Shown in pieces: positions 25,701 to 34,574 of a DNA stretch of 64,000 nt; position 1 is the first letter of the stretch, and the number at the start of each line of letters is the position of its first letter. A program made the translations under genes and the position numbers. Source of the DNA: DASZHJ01 sp035581425 (GTDB lineage Bacteria > Pseudomonadota > Alphaproteobacteria > ATCC43930 > CGMCC-115725); assembly GCA_035581425.1 (NCBI GenBank), contig DATJVP010000081.1:3969-67968 (forward strand). The letters run 5' to 3'. The notes under the pieces are model-generated. The model made no database searches. It had not been told where the DNA came from and worked only from the letters and a program-made list of their open reading frames with translations.

Positions 25701-28355
25701 CTAGAGTTCCCGCACCACCCGCACGATATCGGGATCCTCCGGGTAGGCGGCGACGGAGAAGCCGAGCGCGCGGCATAGCCCGAGCATGGGTGCGTTCTCT
25801 CGGAGCACGCAGCCGAAAATCTCGGAAATGCCGCGGGCCTTGGCAACATCGAGCATCCGGCGCATCAGAAGCGAGCCAAGGCCGCGGCCCTTGAGGTCGC
25901 TGCGCACGGTGACGGCGTATTCGGCGCTCCGGTGGTCGGGGTCCGCGGCATAGCGCACGACGCCCCAGATCTCGCGGCTGCCCGCGGGCTCCGCCACGAT
26001 CGCGACCTCGCGGTCGTAGTCGATCTGGGTGAGGCGCGCCGCCAGCTCATGGCTCATCCCCTTCATCGGCGTGAAGAAGCGGAACCGCGCGTCTTCCGGC
26101 GCCATATGGCTCACGAACTCCAGGAGTGCGGGCTCGTCTTCGGGGCGGATCGGCCGCAGGCGGAGCGCGGTTCCGTCCCGAAGCGTCGCCTCGCTCTCGA
26201 GCTCCTTGGGATAGGGGCGGATCGCGAGACGCCGGGTACCCGGCAGCGCCGCGGCACGGACCCGAAGGCGTGCGTCGAGCGCGATCACCCCTCCGGCATC
26301 TGCGAGCAGGGGATCGACATCGAGCTCTGCGAGCTCCGGCAGGTCCGCGACCATCTGCGAGACGCGAACCAGCACCTCGGCGACCGCGTCCAGGTCCGCC
26401 GCCGGCGTGTTTCGGTATCCCTGCAGAAGCTTCGAGACGCGCGTTCGCGCGATCTGTGCGCGCGCGAGCGCGAGGTTGAGCGGCGGCAGCTCGAGCGTGG
26501 TGTCGTCGAGCACCTCGGCCGCGGTCCCGCCTTGGCCGAAGAGGATCACCGGACCGAAAAGCGCGTCGTCGACGACGCCGACGATAAGCTCGATCGCGCC
26601 CGGCCGCCGTACCATCTCCTGCAGGACGAAGCCCTCGATCCGCGCCTGGGGCTGCGCCTTGCCGATGCGCTGCTGCATCGCCAGCGCCTCGCGCTCGACG
26701 CGCTCCGGCGCGTTCAGATTGAGCGCCACGCCGCCGATGTCGCTCTTGTACCGGATGTCGCGCGAGCGGATCTTGAGTGCGACCGGCCGCCCGATCTCAC
26801 GCGCAGCCGCGGCTGCCGCCGCCGCGTCCCCGACGAGCCGGGTCTCGATGAGCGGGACCCCATAGGCCTCGAGCACTGCCGCCGTCTCCCGCGGATCGAG
26901 CCACTCCCGTCCCTCCGCGAGCGCTACCCGAAGCACGCGCGATGCCGACTCTGCATCGGGCTCCATCCCCTCCGCGCGCGAGGGCGGCGTCTCCCGCAGC
27001 AGCTCCTGGTTCCGCCGATAGTGTACGCCGTGCATGAAGCCGCGGATCGCGCGATCGGGGGTCTCGTAGCTTGCGATCTGCGCCTCCGAGAAGATGCGCC
27101 GGGCCGCCGCCGCCGTGTGCTCGCCCAGCCAGGTCGCGAGCAGATTGCGCCCGAAGAGTCGCGCTCCGCCCTGCCGCACCGTCCAGACCACCGCGCGCGC
27201 CGCTTCCACCGAAGGCTCCATCGCCGTCGGGCAGTTGATTGCGAGCACCGCGTCGACGCCGGGATCGTCGAGCAGGATCTCGAGCGCGCGCTTGTAGCGC
27301 TCGGCGTCGGCATCGTCCTCGAGATCGACGGGATTGCCGCGGCTCCACGACGGCGGCAGCGCCGCGTCGAGCCGGGCGATGCTCTGAGGCGCGAGCGCCG
27401 CGAGCGTGCCGCCTTTCTCCAACAGCGCATCGGTCGCGAGCAGGCCGGGCCCGCCGCCATTGGTGAGGATCGCGAGCCGTTCGCCGCGCTGCGGCCCCGT
27501 TGCCGAGAGCGTCTCGAGCGCATCGAAAAGCTCGGCCATGTCGCCGACCCGCAGCATGCCTGCGCGGCGGAAGGCCGCGTCGTGGATCTTGTCCGAGCTC
27601 CCCAAGGCTCCGGTGCGCGGGAGCGCCGCGCGGGCGGCCTCGGCATGTCGGCCGATCTTCACCACGAGGACGGGCTTCCGCCGCGCCGCCGCCCGCGCTG
27701 CCGACATGAACTTCCGCGCGGCAGTCAGCCTCTCGACGTAGAGCAGGATCGCCCGCGTCGCGGTGTCGTCGCCGAGATAGTCGAGCATGTCGCCGAAGTC
27801 GACGTCGGCCATGTCGCCCATGGAGACGACGTGCGAGAAGCCTATGCCGCGCGGCTCCGCCCAATCGAGCATCGCCGTGACGATGGTGCCGGACTGGCTC
27901 ACGAAGGCGACACCGCCGCGGGCGGGCTGCAAGTGGGCGAAGCTCGCATTGAGACCGGCGCCCGGTACCATGAGCCCGAGGCAATTGGGGCCGACGAGGC
28001 GGAGAAGATACGGCTTGGCAGCCTCGAGGATCCGCTGCTGAAGCGTGCGGCCTCCCGCGCCGGGCTCCCCGGAGCCCGTCCCGATCACGACGGCGCCCCG
28101 CGTTCCCTTGCGGCCTAGCGCCGCGACGATGCCCGGCACCGAGGCCGGCGGCGCGGCGATCACCGCGAGATCCGGCATCTCCGGCAAGCTCGCGATCTCG
28201 CGGTCCTGCGGGCCCACCACGGAGATCACTCCCCTAAATCCACCGCCGCGGAGGTTCTCGAGCACGATACCGCCCACGCTGCGCGGCTCCGAGACGGCCC
28301 CGACGAAAACAAGCGAGCGCGGTTTGAAGACGGCGTCGAGATTGCGGATGGACAT
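25701..28355 (-). CDS. Acyl-CoA synthetase (ADP-forming type) fused to GNAT acetyltransferase, Pat/PatZ-like
   Basis: This protein of about 884 residues combines an NDP-forming acyl-CoA synthetase-like body with a C-terminal GNAT domain, the plan of bacterial Pat/PatZ lysine acetyltransferases that regulate acetyl-CoA synthetase. The N-terminus has the CoA-binding domain (VFKPRSLVFVGAVSEPRSVG, then LVGPNCLGLMVPGA). The ATP-grasp domain lies at about residues 475-680 (RPVALKIRSRDIRYKSDIGG). The GNAT domain, about 715-880, has VRSDLKGRGLGSLLMRRML as the acetyl-CoA loop. ATG at 28355 was preferred to 28397 because of a GAGGGGAT ribosome site and family alignment. The gene converges with phoB. 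Confidence 0.85.
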   Translation of the reverse strand: MSIRNLDAVFKPRSLVFVGAVSEPRSVGGIVLENLRGGGFRGVISVVGPQDREIASLPEMPDLAVIAAPPASVPGIVAALGRKGTRGAVVIGTGSGEPGAGGRTLQQRILEAAKPYLLRLVGPNCLGLMVPGAGLNASFAHLQPARGGVAFVSQSGTIVTAMLDWAEPRGIGFSHVVSMGDMADVDFGDMLDYLGDDTATRAILLYVERLTAARKFMSAARAAARRKPVLVVKIGRHAEAARAALPRTGALGSSDKIHDAAFRRAGMLRVGDMAELFDALETLSATGPQRGERLAILTNGGGPGLLATDALLEKGGTLAALAPQSIARLDAALPPSWSRGNPVDLEDDADAERYKRALEILLDDPGVDAVLAINCPTAMEPSVEAARAVVWTVRQGGARLFGRNLLATWLGEHTAAAARRIFSEAQIASYETPDRAIRGFMHGVHYRRNQELLRETPPSRAEGMEPDAESASRVLRVALAEGREWLDPRETAAVLEAYGVPLIETRLVGDAAAAAAAAREIGRPVALKIRSRDIRYKSDIGGVALNLNAPERVEREALAMQQRIGKAQPQARIEGFVLQEMVRRPGAIELIVGVVDDALFGPVILFGQGGTAAEVLDDTTLELPPLNLALARAQIARTRVSKLLQGYRNTPAADLDAVAEVLVRVSQMVADLPELAELDVDPLLADAGGVIALDARLRVRAAALPGTRRLAIRPYPKELESEATLRDGTALRLRPIRPEDEPALLEFVSHMAPEDARFRFFTPMKGMSHELAARLTQIDYDREVAIVAEPAGSREIWGVVRYAADPDHRSAEYAVTVRSDLKGRGLGSLLMRRMLDVAKARGISEIFGCVLRENAPMLGLCRALGFSVAAYPEDPDIVRVVREL

Positions 28356-28403
28356 GGCGATCCCCTCACCCTCCCGTCGCAGATGGGAGAAGGACATTAT
28401 GAT

Positions 28404-28428
28404 CCCTCTCCCGACAAGCGGGAGAGGG
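28404..28428. repeat. REP-like palindrome (CCCTCTCCCG type)
   Basis: CCCTCTCCCG, ACAAG loop, CGGGAGAGGG: a perfect 10-bp stem between the pat-like gene start and the PBP1A end. Similar palindromes are common dispersed repeats in GC-rich alphaproteobacteria. On the minus strand it could also end the PBP1A transcript. Confidence 0.55.
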
Positions 28429-28472
28429 TTGGGGCTCGGGTCTAGCGCGGGAGGGTGAGGGTTTGCCGGACG

Positions 28473-30548
28473 TCAGTGCCCGGTATCGCCGTAAAGAGGT
28501 TCCTGGCGCGGCGGGGAGGGGCGGGAGGAGGACCCACCGCCGAAGATGCGCTCGATCCAGCCCGGGCGCGAGGCCGGGCGCTGCGGGGCATTCTGCGTTT
28601 CGCGCGGGGCGTTGGGCGCGTTGACGGCGAGGGCGGCGGGCGCCGAATAGAGCGGTCGCACCGGTTGTCCCTTCGTCGCCTCCACCATGAAATCGTGCCA
28701 GGTGCGCGCGGGCAGCGTGCCGCCGGTCACGTTGTTCATGGGCGTGTTGTCGTCGTTGCCGAACCAGACGCCCGTCACGAGATCGGCAGTGAAGCCCTCG
28801 AACCAGGCATCGCGATAGTCCTGCGTCGTGCCGGTCTTGCCGGCGACGGGCCGGCCGATCTGCGCGGCCTTGCCGGTTCCGTGGTCGATGACGCCTGCGA
28901 GCATCTGGTTCATGGCGCCGGCGATTGCCGGCTGGATCACCTCGCCTGGCCCCGAGCCCTGGCGACGGTAGAGCACGGTTCCCGCCTTGTCGCGGACCTC
29001 GACGATCGCATAGGGCCAGGTGCCCTCGCCGCCGCTCGCGAAGGCCGCATAGGCCGCGGTGAGCTCCATCAGCGAGAGATTGGCGGTGCCGAGCGCGAGG
29101 CTCAAATCGCGGTTGAGCTCGCTCGAGATGCCGAGGCGATGCGCATCCGCGATCACGGCATCGACACCCACGCGCTGCTCGAGCTGCACCGCGACGCTAT
29201 TCATGGACTGCGCGAGCGCCTCCGCCACCGTGACGTCGCCGTAGTATTTGTTGCCGTAATTGTGGGGCTGATAGGTCCCGAAGCGGACGGGCTCGTCGAC
29301 GAAATGATCCTGCGGCCGAACGCCGTGCTCGAGCGCCGCCAGATAGACGAAGGGCTTGAAGGAAGAGCCGGGCTGGCGGTAGGCCTGGGTTGCGCGGTTG
29401 AACTGGCTCTCGCCGTAGTCGCGTCCGCCGACCAATGCGCGGACGGCGCCGTCGGGGCTCATCGCGACGAGCGCACCCTGGGTCACCTGAGACTTCTCGC
29501 CTTCCTTGGCGAGCGTCTCCGCGATCGCGCGCTCGCCCGCCTCCTGGAGACGCGGGTCGAGGGTAGTGACGACGGTGAGATCGCGGCTCCCAAGCCCCGT
29601 GAAGCCCGAGACCTGATCCGCAGCCCAATCCGCGAAGTAGCGGCTCCCCGAGCGCGTCGCCGTCACCTGCGCGAGCTGCGTGCGCTGGCTCTCCGCGCGC
29701 GTTTCCTGCGCGGCGTTGAGGAAGCCTGCGGCGACCATGTTCTCCAGCACCTGATGCGCGCGGCTTGCGGCGAGGTCGCGGTCGTTCGCCGGGCTGAAGC
29801 GCGAGGGCGCGCGCAGCAGGCCCGCGATCACCGCAGCCTCGTAGAGGGTCACCTCGCGCGCGGACTTGTTGAAATAGCGCCGCGCGGCGGCATCGACGCC
29901 ATAGGCGCCGGCCCCGAGATAGACGCGGTTGAGGTAGATCTCGAGGATCTGGTCCTTGGTGAACCGGTGCTCGAGCCAGAGTGCCAGGAGCATCTCCTGT
30001 ATCTTGCGCTTGAAGGTTCGGTCCGGCGTCAGGAACAGGTTCTTGGCGAGCTGCTGGGTGATGGTGCTGCCGCCTTGGACGACGTGGCCCGCGCGGATGT
30101 TGACGTAGGTCGCACGGGCGAGACCGATGGGATCGATGCCGAAATGGCTGTAGAAGCGCCGGTCCTCGGTTGCGATGACGGCCTGCGGCAGGTATATCGG
30201 CATCTCCGAGAGTTTCAGCGGCTCGCCGAAGAGGTCCCCGTAGGTCGCGATGAGCGAGCCGTCGGAAGCGAGGAGCGTGATGCTCGGACGCCGCGCCGCT
30301 AGGGTCAGATCGCCCGTGTCGGGCAAGGTGAGCGCGAAATAGCCGAGCATCACCACGCCCGCGATCACGCCCCAGAGACCCGCTAGTAGGCTCCAGCGCA
30401 CGAGCGTGCGGAACACGGTGCGCCGCCGGCGCTTCCGGCGCGGCGCCCGCTCCTTGCGCCCCTGCGAACGCTGCTGCCGTCTCTCCGCCCGCGGGGAGGG
30501 TCGGTCCGCAGGATCGGCGCGCAGCTCGTCTGAGGAATGCCTGGCCAT
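28473..30548 (-). CDS. Penicillin-binding protein 1A (transglycosylase/transpeptidase)
   Basis: This 691-residue bifunctional peptidoglycan synthase has a basic cytoplasmic tail (KRRRRTVFRTLVRW), one membrane anchor (about 52-73), and a glycosyltransferase domain with the catalytic Glu in ATEDRRFYSHFGIDPIGLAR (near residue 124) and GGSTITQQLAKN. The transpeptidase domain carries SxxK as GSSFKP (near 395), SxN as QSMNSV, and KTGTT (near 568). The C-terminal tail is Pro- and Ser-rich. The length and motif order fit class A PBPs of the PbpC/1A group. Upstream 30549-30765 separates it from the divergent anion permease; no clear promoter was identified there. Confidence 0.93.
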   Translation of the reverse strand: MARHSSDELRADPADRPSPRAERRQQRSQGRKERAPRRKRRRRTVFRTLVRWSLLAGLWGVIAGVVMLGYFALTLPDTGDLTLAARRPSITLLASDGSLIATYGDLFGEPLKLSEMPIYLPQAVIATEDRRFYSHFGIDPIGLARATYVNIRAGHVVQGGSTITQQLAKNLFLTPDRTFKRKIQEMLLALWLEHRFTKDQILEIYLNRVYLGAGAYGVDAAARRYFNKSAREVTLYEAAVIAGLLRAPSRFSPANDRDLAASRAHQVLENMVAAGFLNAAQETRAESQRTQLAQVTATRSGSRYFADWAADQVSGFTGLGSRDLTVVTTLDPRLQEAGERAIAETLAKEGEKSQVTQGALVAMSPDGAVRALVGGRDYGESQFNRATQAYRQPGSSFKPFVYLAALEHGVRPQDHFVDEPVRFGTYQPHNYGNKYYGDVTVAEALAQSMNSVAVQLEQRVGVDAVIADAHRLGISSELNRDLSLALGTANLSLMELTAAYAAFASGGEGTWPYAIVEVRDKAGTVLYRRQGSGPGEVIQPAIAGAMNQMLAGVIDHGTGKAAQIGRPVAGKTGTTQDYRDAWFEGFTADLVTGVWFGNDDNTPMNNVTGGTLPARTWHDFMVEATKGQPVRPLYSAPAALAVNAPNAPRETQNAPQRPASRPGWIERIFGGGSSSRPSPPRQEPLYGDTGH

Positions 30549-30765
30549 GTTCGATGCGCCGCGCTTTTAGCACAAAGCCCGCGGCCGCGGCAGAGCCTCC
30601 GCGACTCCGCCAGCGCCCTAGAAAAGCCACAGTCGCGGACGGCGGCGATAGTGTTGGGACAACGCGCCCTGCGTCCTGCATCGTGTCTCGAGGCGGGTGT
30701 GGCTTAGCTGAACGCGCCGGCCGCCAAATCGGATACAGTCATCGGACGCATCGACGCCCATCCGC

Positions 30766-31974
30766 ATGATCCCCGCCCTCCTGATCTTCCTCGCGACCTA
30801 TACCGTCGTGGCCATCGGCCGGTTGCCGGGGCTGCGGCTCGACCGCGCGGGCGCCGCGATCATCGGGGCGAGCCTGATGGTGGGGGTGGGTGGGCTCGGC
30901 CTCGACGAGGCCTATCGCGCCGTCGATCTCAACACGCTGGTTCTGCTGCTGGGGATGATGATCCTGGTCGCGAACCTCAAGCTCGCGGGCTTTTTCGAGC
31001 TCGCGGCCGACGCCGCGGCGCGAGCGGCGCACGGTCCGCTCGGCCTCCTCGCGGGCATTGTCGTTGTCTCGGGCGCGCTCTCGGCCTTTCTCGTCAACGA
31101 CACCGTCTGCCTCATGCTGACCCCGCTGGTGGCGCAGCTCGCACGCACGCTGCGGCGGAACCCCGTGCCCTATCTCCTGGCGGTCGCGATGTCCTCGAAC
31201 ATCGGCAGCACCGCGACCATCACCGGCAATCCCCAGAACATCATGATCGGCAGCTTCTCCGGAATTTCCTATGCGCGCTTTGCGGCGGCGCTGTCACCGG
31301 TCGCGGCCATTGGTCTCGCAATCGTCTTTGCACTGATCGTGCTCGCCTTCCGGCGGGAGTTTTTCGGCGGCGGGCGCTTCGAGACGCCGGCGCTCGGCGT
31401 GCGCGTCCATCGCGCGCTTCTGCTGAAGTCGCTCGCGGCCGCCGCGGCGATGGTGGCGTGTTTCTTTGCAGGCGTCGCGCCCGCCAAGGTCGCGATCATC
31501 GGCGGCGCGCTGTTGCTCCTGACGCGCCGCCTCAAGCCCGAGCGCGTCTACCGCGAGATCGACTGGGCGCTGCTACTCCTCTTCGCGGGGCTCTTCGTGG
31601 TCGTCGCGGGTGTGGAGAAGGCGCTGCTGACGCCGGAGGCGCTAAAGCTCGCGGACCGCCTCGCGCTCGACGATCCCGCGGTGCTGGCGCCGGTGACGGC
31701 GCTCCTCTCGAACCTCGTCAGCAATGTCCCGACGGTGCTGGTGCTAAAGCCCTTCGTCGCGGTGCTCGCGCATCCCGAGCGCGCCTGGCTCGTCCTCGCG
31801 ATGGCCTCGACGCTCGCCGGAAATCTCACGATCCTTGGCTCGGTCGCGAACCTCATCGTGGTCGAGCGTGCACGCCGCAGCCGCATCGAGATCGGATTCT
31901 GGACCTACCTCAAGGTGGGCCTGCCGGTGACGCTGCTGACGCTCGCTCTCGGCGTCTGGTGGCTCGACGGCTAG
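30766..31974 (+). CDS. SLC13/ArsB-type anion permease
   Basis: This 402-residue membrane protein has about ten to twelve helices in the arsenite/sodium-sulfate/citrate (ion transporter superfamily) style. Characteristic segments are GALSAFLVNDTVCLMLTPL, the re-entrant SSNIGSTATITGNPQNIMIG in the first half, and LLSNLVSNVPTVLVLKPF in the second. Such double SNxxxT/N motifs mark DASS/ArsB-type carriers. The substrate (arsenite, citrate, sulfate or another anion) cannot be told. The start is ATG at 30766. It is monocistronic, with the divergent PBP1A gene upstream. Confidence 0.83.
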   Translation: MIPALLIFLATYTVVAIGRLPGLRLDRAGAAIIGASLMVGVGGLGLDEAYRAVDLNTLVLLLGMMILVANLKLAGFFELAADAAARAAHGPLGLLAGIVVVSGALSAFLVNDTVCLMLTPLVAQLARTLRRNPVPYLLAVAMSSNIGSTATITGNPQNIMIGSFSGISYARFAAALSPVAAIGLAIVFALIVLAFRREFFGGGRFETPALGVRVHRALLLKSLAAAAAMVACFFAGVAPAKVAIIGGALLLLTRRLKPERVYREIDWALLLLFAGLFVVVAGVEKALLTPEALKLADRLALDDPAVLAPVTALLSNLVSNVPTVLVLKPFVAVLAHPERAWLVLAMASTLAGNLTILGSVANLIVVERARRSRIEIGFWTYLKVGLPVTLLTLALGVWWLDG

Positions 31975-32108
31975 CCGCCGCTCGCACGAGACTCGAGGCT
32001 GCTGGTCGCGGGCGGGCAGCGGTGCCAGACCTCGACCGGCGCCTGGGCTGCCGCCGTCGCGTCGGCGCCGGTGATAATGTTGACGGTGTTCTCGTTCTGG
32101 AGGGCCAT
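31971..32108 (-). other. Possible 45-residue small open frame or gene remnant
   Basis: A minus-strand frame beginning at ATG 32108 reads MALQNENTVNIITG and ends with a stop touching the permease stop. In-frame similarity-like sequence (WGCPASDPKAGQSVY) continues upstream to about 32158 without an ATG or GTG start, so this could be the 3' remnant of a decayed gene. No family was recognised. Confidence 0.2.
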
Positions 32109-32183
32109 GTAGACGGATTGCCCGGCCTTGGGATCGGAGGCTGGGCAACCCCAAGCGTTTGCCTGGCCACGATCCGTCGCCCT

Positions 32184-32711
32184 TCAGCCGCCGCAGATTT
32201 CAGCGCGGAGCTGCTCGAGCTCCCGGAGATGCTCACGATCGTGCGTGGCGATGATGGCGACGAGCTCCTCGATGGTCATGGGGCCGACGCCTTCGAGGAT
32301 GCCTGCGCGGCGGCGCTCCGCAGGGCCGAGGGCGGCAAGCCGCGTCACGAGCTCGCGCCGCACGGTCGCAAACGCGACACGTGCCGCGCGCGCGTCCTGC
32401 GAGAGGTAGCGGCGCTCCGCGGCGAGCTGGTCTCCCGCGATGTCCGCAAGCTCCGGCATCGCCTCCGTTAGGATGCGCTCGACCCGCGTGCGATAGCCCT
32501 CGAGGTCGATGTTGTGGAGATGGAGCACGTGCTCGACGAGCGCGAAGCCTCCCGCCGCCGGACGCCGCCGCCACTCCGATTCCGGAATCGTCTCGGCGAT
32601 CGCGTCGAGCCGCGCCGGCATTTCCGCCAATTCGGCAACCGCGCGCAGATAGCTCCTTGAAGGCTCGTCCGCGGCGTTCATCGCCGCAAGCATCGCGATG
32701 GTCGTGCACAT
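32184..32711 (-). CDS. DinB-like four-helix protein
   Basis: This protein of about 175 residues starts at ATG 32711 (MCTTIAML); a longer frame reaches 32768. The pattern of a metal site with His in FALVEHVLHLHNID and a second His pair in IIATHDREHLRELEQL is the DinB/DUF664 plan: a four-helix bundle with a three-His metal centre, often a thiol-dependent transferase or of unknown activity. It lies on the same strand, 69 bases downstream of the stator-like operon, but nothing ties it functionally to it. Confidence 0.72.
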   Translation of the reverse strand: MCTTIAMLAAMNAADEPSRSYLRAVAELAEMPARLDAIAETIPESEWRRRPAAGGFALVEHVLHLHNIDLEGYRTRVERILTEAMPELADIAGDQLAAERRYLSQDARAARVAFATVRRELVTRLAALGPAERRRAGILEGVGPMTIEELVAIIATHDREHLRELEQLRAEICGG

Positions 32712-32780
32712 GGCGTTCCCCAATTCGTCGGAGCCGCCGGCTCTAGCATATCTCCGGCGGCCTCGCAAAGCGGGGAAGGC

Positions 32781-33293
32781 TCAGGCGCCTTGCTCGGGAG
32801 CGCGGTAGATCTGGGGCGGCGGCTCGCCGTGCTTTTCCGGGAGCTTCGGCTGCGGCGCCGGATGGAAGACCGGGTCGCGCCAATCCCAGGAACGCTCGTA
32901 GGGGAGATGCATCACCACGCCGCCGCCGTGGTTGCGCGAGTTCTCCTCGACCGCCTTCTGGAGGTCGCTCGCGAGCTTCTCGTCCCAGGGCAGCACGTAG
33001 TACCGCGGCTCGCGCACCCCGGGGATCTTGAGCCAGAGATAGATCCCCGAGCCCTCGACGATGTAGGAGCCAAGCACCGGCAATTCGCCATCGGGATGGC
33101 GCAGCACCTCGAGCCGGCTCGATTTCGGGCGGCCCAGCATATCGGAATAACCGAAGAAAAGACCCGCAAGCAGCAGCGCGAAGAATCCGCTCACGATCGC
33201 GCGGCGGGTGCGGGTTCCCATGGGGAGGCCCACGAAGGCGAAAATTCCGAGCGCCAGCGCCAACGTGAGGAAAGCGATGAGGAAGGTCGTCAT
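32781..33293 (-). CDS. Membrane-anchored protein of the stator-like operon, unrecognised family
   Basis: This 170-residue protein has two adjacent hydrophobic helices (about 3-22 and 32-50) and then a soluble domain. That domain includes ELPVLGSYIVEGSGIYLWLK, REPRYYVLPWDEKLASDLQ and NHGGGVVMHLPYERSWDWRD, and a Pro-rich tail follows. No family was recognised. The start overlaps the stop of the B-subunit-like gene by four bases, so it is translationally coupled to it. It is probably a periplasmic accessory part of the complex; this is inferred from gene position only. Confidence 0.55.
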   Translation of the reverse strand: MTTFLIAFLTLALALGIFAFVGLPMGTRTRRAIVSGFFALLLAGLFFGYSDMLGRPKSSRLEVLRHPDGELPVLGSYIVEGSGIYLWLKIPGVREPRYYVLPWDEKLASDLQKAVEENSRNHGGGVVMHLPYERSWDWRDPVFHPAPQPKLPEKHGEPPPQIYRAPEQGA

Positions 33294-33895
33294 TTCTTCT
33301 TCGTCTCCTCCTCGCCCATGAAGGCGGCGCGGAGCGGTTTGTGGATGCGATTGAGGCTGCCCTCGACCATCGCGCCCTTCTTGTCGAGCTTGAAGCGGAA
33401 GATCGTGCTCTCCTGCCCGACGTAGCTCAGCTCCATCTTCGATTGCAGCAGCCGACGGCTCATGCCGTCGGCGCCGGTCACTGTCACCGTCGCCGTCACC
33501 TCGATCGGAAAGCGATTGTCCATGGAGCGATAGAGATGCGCATTGACGACGTACTCGCCCTGCCAGAAGCCGCGGGCGTAGGCGACCTCATAGTTCATGG
33601 GGATGGGCTCGGCGGAATGGCCGAGATCGTCGCGCACGAGGTTGAAGATGACGCCGCTCTTGTTGGAATAGCCCACGGGCACGTCGCCCGGGGCCTGCAC
33701 CCAGAGATCGACGTCGGCGTCGATCTTGTCGTCCCAGTGGATCTCGACGGTGATGTTGCCGGGCGGCTGCTTACCGGCGGTATCCTCCTGCGCCTCCTTC
33801 CGGACATGTGCGAGCGCCACCGCGCCGATCACGAGATAGGCGAAGACCAGCAGGAAGAGCATGTCCCGGAAGGAGACATTCATCCCCCGCCACAT
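33290..33895 (-). CDS. Stator B-subunit-like protein (ExbD/TolR/MotB-like anchor, beta-rich domain)
   Basis: This 201-residue protein begins with a single membrane helix in which Asp11 sits at the cytoplasmic edge (SFRDMLFLLVFAYLVIGAV). That is the layout of TolR/ExbD/MotB, whose conserved Asp carries protons. The periplasmic part (about 45-195) is beta-rich: VEIHWDDKIDADVDLWVQAP, then VPVGYSNKSGVIF, and it resembles DUF2135/YfaP-like domains. No OmpA-type peptidoglycan-binding motif is seen. It follows the ExbB/TolQ-like gene by 3 bases and overlaps the next gene. I infer an ion-driven complex of unknown purpose. Confidence 0.55.
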   Translation of the reverse strand: MWRGMNVSFRDMLFLLVFAYLVIGAVALAHVRKEAQEDTAGKQPPGNITVEIHWDDKIDADVDLWVQAPGDVPVGYSNKSGVIFNLVRDDLGHSAEPIPMNYEVAYARGFWQGEYVVNAHLYRSMDNRFPIEVTATVTVTGADGMSRRLLQSKMELSYVGQESTIFRFKLDKKGAMVEGSLNRIHKPLRAAFMGEEETKKK

Positions 33896-33898
33896 GGC

Positions 33899-34450
33899 CT
33901 AGACCTCCTGGCGCGCGAGGAGATGGGCGTTGGTGCCGAGCCAGAGATATCCGACGCAGGCCAGCAGGTTCGTGTAGAGCGCCGTGCCCGAGCCGACATA
34001 GATCGCGGTCACGACCGTCTTGAAACTCTCGAAGCTCTGCGCCTTGTCGGCGGAGAGATCGCTCACGGTCATGATGAGGCCGAGCACGGTGCCGACCATG
34101 CCGAGATAGACGAGCGCATTGCCGGCCCAGCGCACGCTTTGCCAATCGCCGCGGAGGCAGCAGACGAGGCCCCAGCCGAAGAGCGCGGTGATGAGGTAGC
34201 ACATGCCGGTGCTGTCGGCCTCGTAGGGCTTGAGGAGTACGCCCTCGGCCCAGGCGGCGGCCAGAAGGGCGACACCCACGAGGTTCAGCACCGCGAAGCG
34301 CGCGAAGAAGGCCCTTTCCCCCGCGGGAGCGAACGCCGCGCTGAGGCGCTCCTGCTGCTGGCGGGCGTCGAAGGGGCTCGCAACGGGTGTCGGCTCCACC
34401 TCGGCTTGGGGAGTCCGCGACCACGGAAGTCTCGCGAGGGTGGCACGCAT
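33899..34450 (-). CDS. MotA/TolQ/ExbB-like proton channel protein
   Basis: This 183-residue membrane protein has about four helices (about 47-67, 84-98, 108-127, 145-170). The last two carry LGMVGTVLGLIMTVSDLSAD and VGSGTALYTNLLACVGYLWL, which match the channel-forming helices of MotA/TolQ/ExbB (PF01618), including the GTVxGL motif and the TA-x-YTN segment. A good AGGAGG ribosome site precedes the ATG. The first gene of a three-gene operon, it has a CtrA-like box about 50 bases upstream. The known partners tolB and pal, or flagellar genes, are absent here, so the system is not a plain Tol or flagellar stator. Confidence 0.72.
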   Translation of the reverse strand: MRATLARLPWSRTPQAEVEPTPVASPFDARQQQERLSAAFAPAGERAFFARFAVLNLVGVALLAAAWAEGVLLKPYEADSTGMCYLITALFGWGLVCCLRGDWQSVRWAGNALVYLGMVGTVLGLIMTVSDLSADKAQSFESFKTVVTAIYVGSGTALYTNLLACVGYLWLGTNAHLLARQEV

Positions 34451-34500
34451 CGGTGCCTCCTATGAGATTTTCACGGCCTACCAGCCTGCGGCCGATTTGG

Positions 34501-34515
34501 TTAATTGAGCCCTAA
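34501..34515. promoter_or_regulatory. CtrA-like box (TTAA-N7-CTAA)
   Basis: TTAA at 34501-34504 and CTAA at 34512-34515 are separated by seven bases, one mismatch from the CtrA consensus TTAA-N7-TTAA. It lies 50 bases before the ExbB/TolQ-like gene. A ctrA gene is present in the window, so control by CtrA is possible, but a single match has limited weight. Confidence 0.3.
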
Positions 34516-34574
34516 TGTCCCCGGGTATTTTGCACAAACACCTGCATTTCCGCGGGACATCGGTGCCTAGACGC

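Noticed and set aside
25932..28118. 728-residue plus-strand frame opposite the Pat-like gene
   Set aside because: Arg-rich, without motifs, and opposite a gene with recognisable domains.
28455..30302. 615-residue plus-strand frame opposite PBP1A
   Set aside because: PBP1A motifs on the minus strand are complete; this frame has none.
33290..34450. Direct labelling of the stator-like pair as TolQ/TolR, ExbB/ExbD or MotA/MotB
   Set aside because: The B-subunit periplasmic domain and the gene context match none of these systems well enough, so only the general family is claimed.
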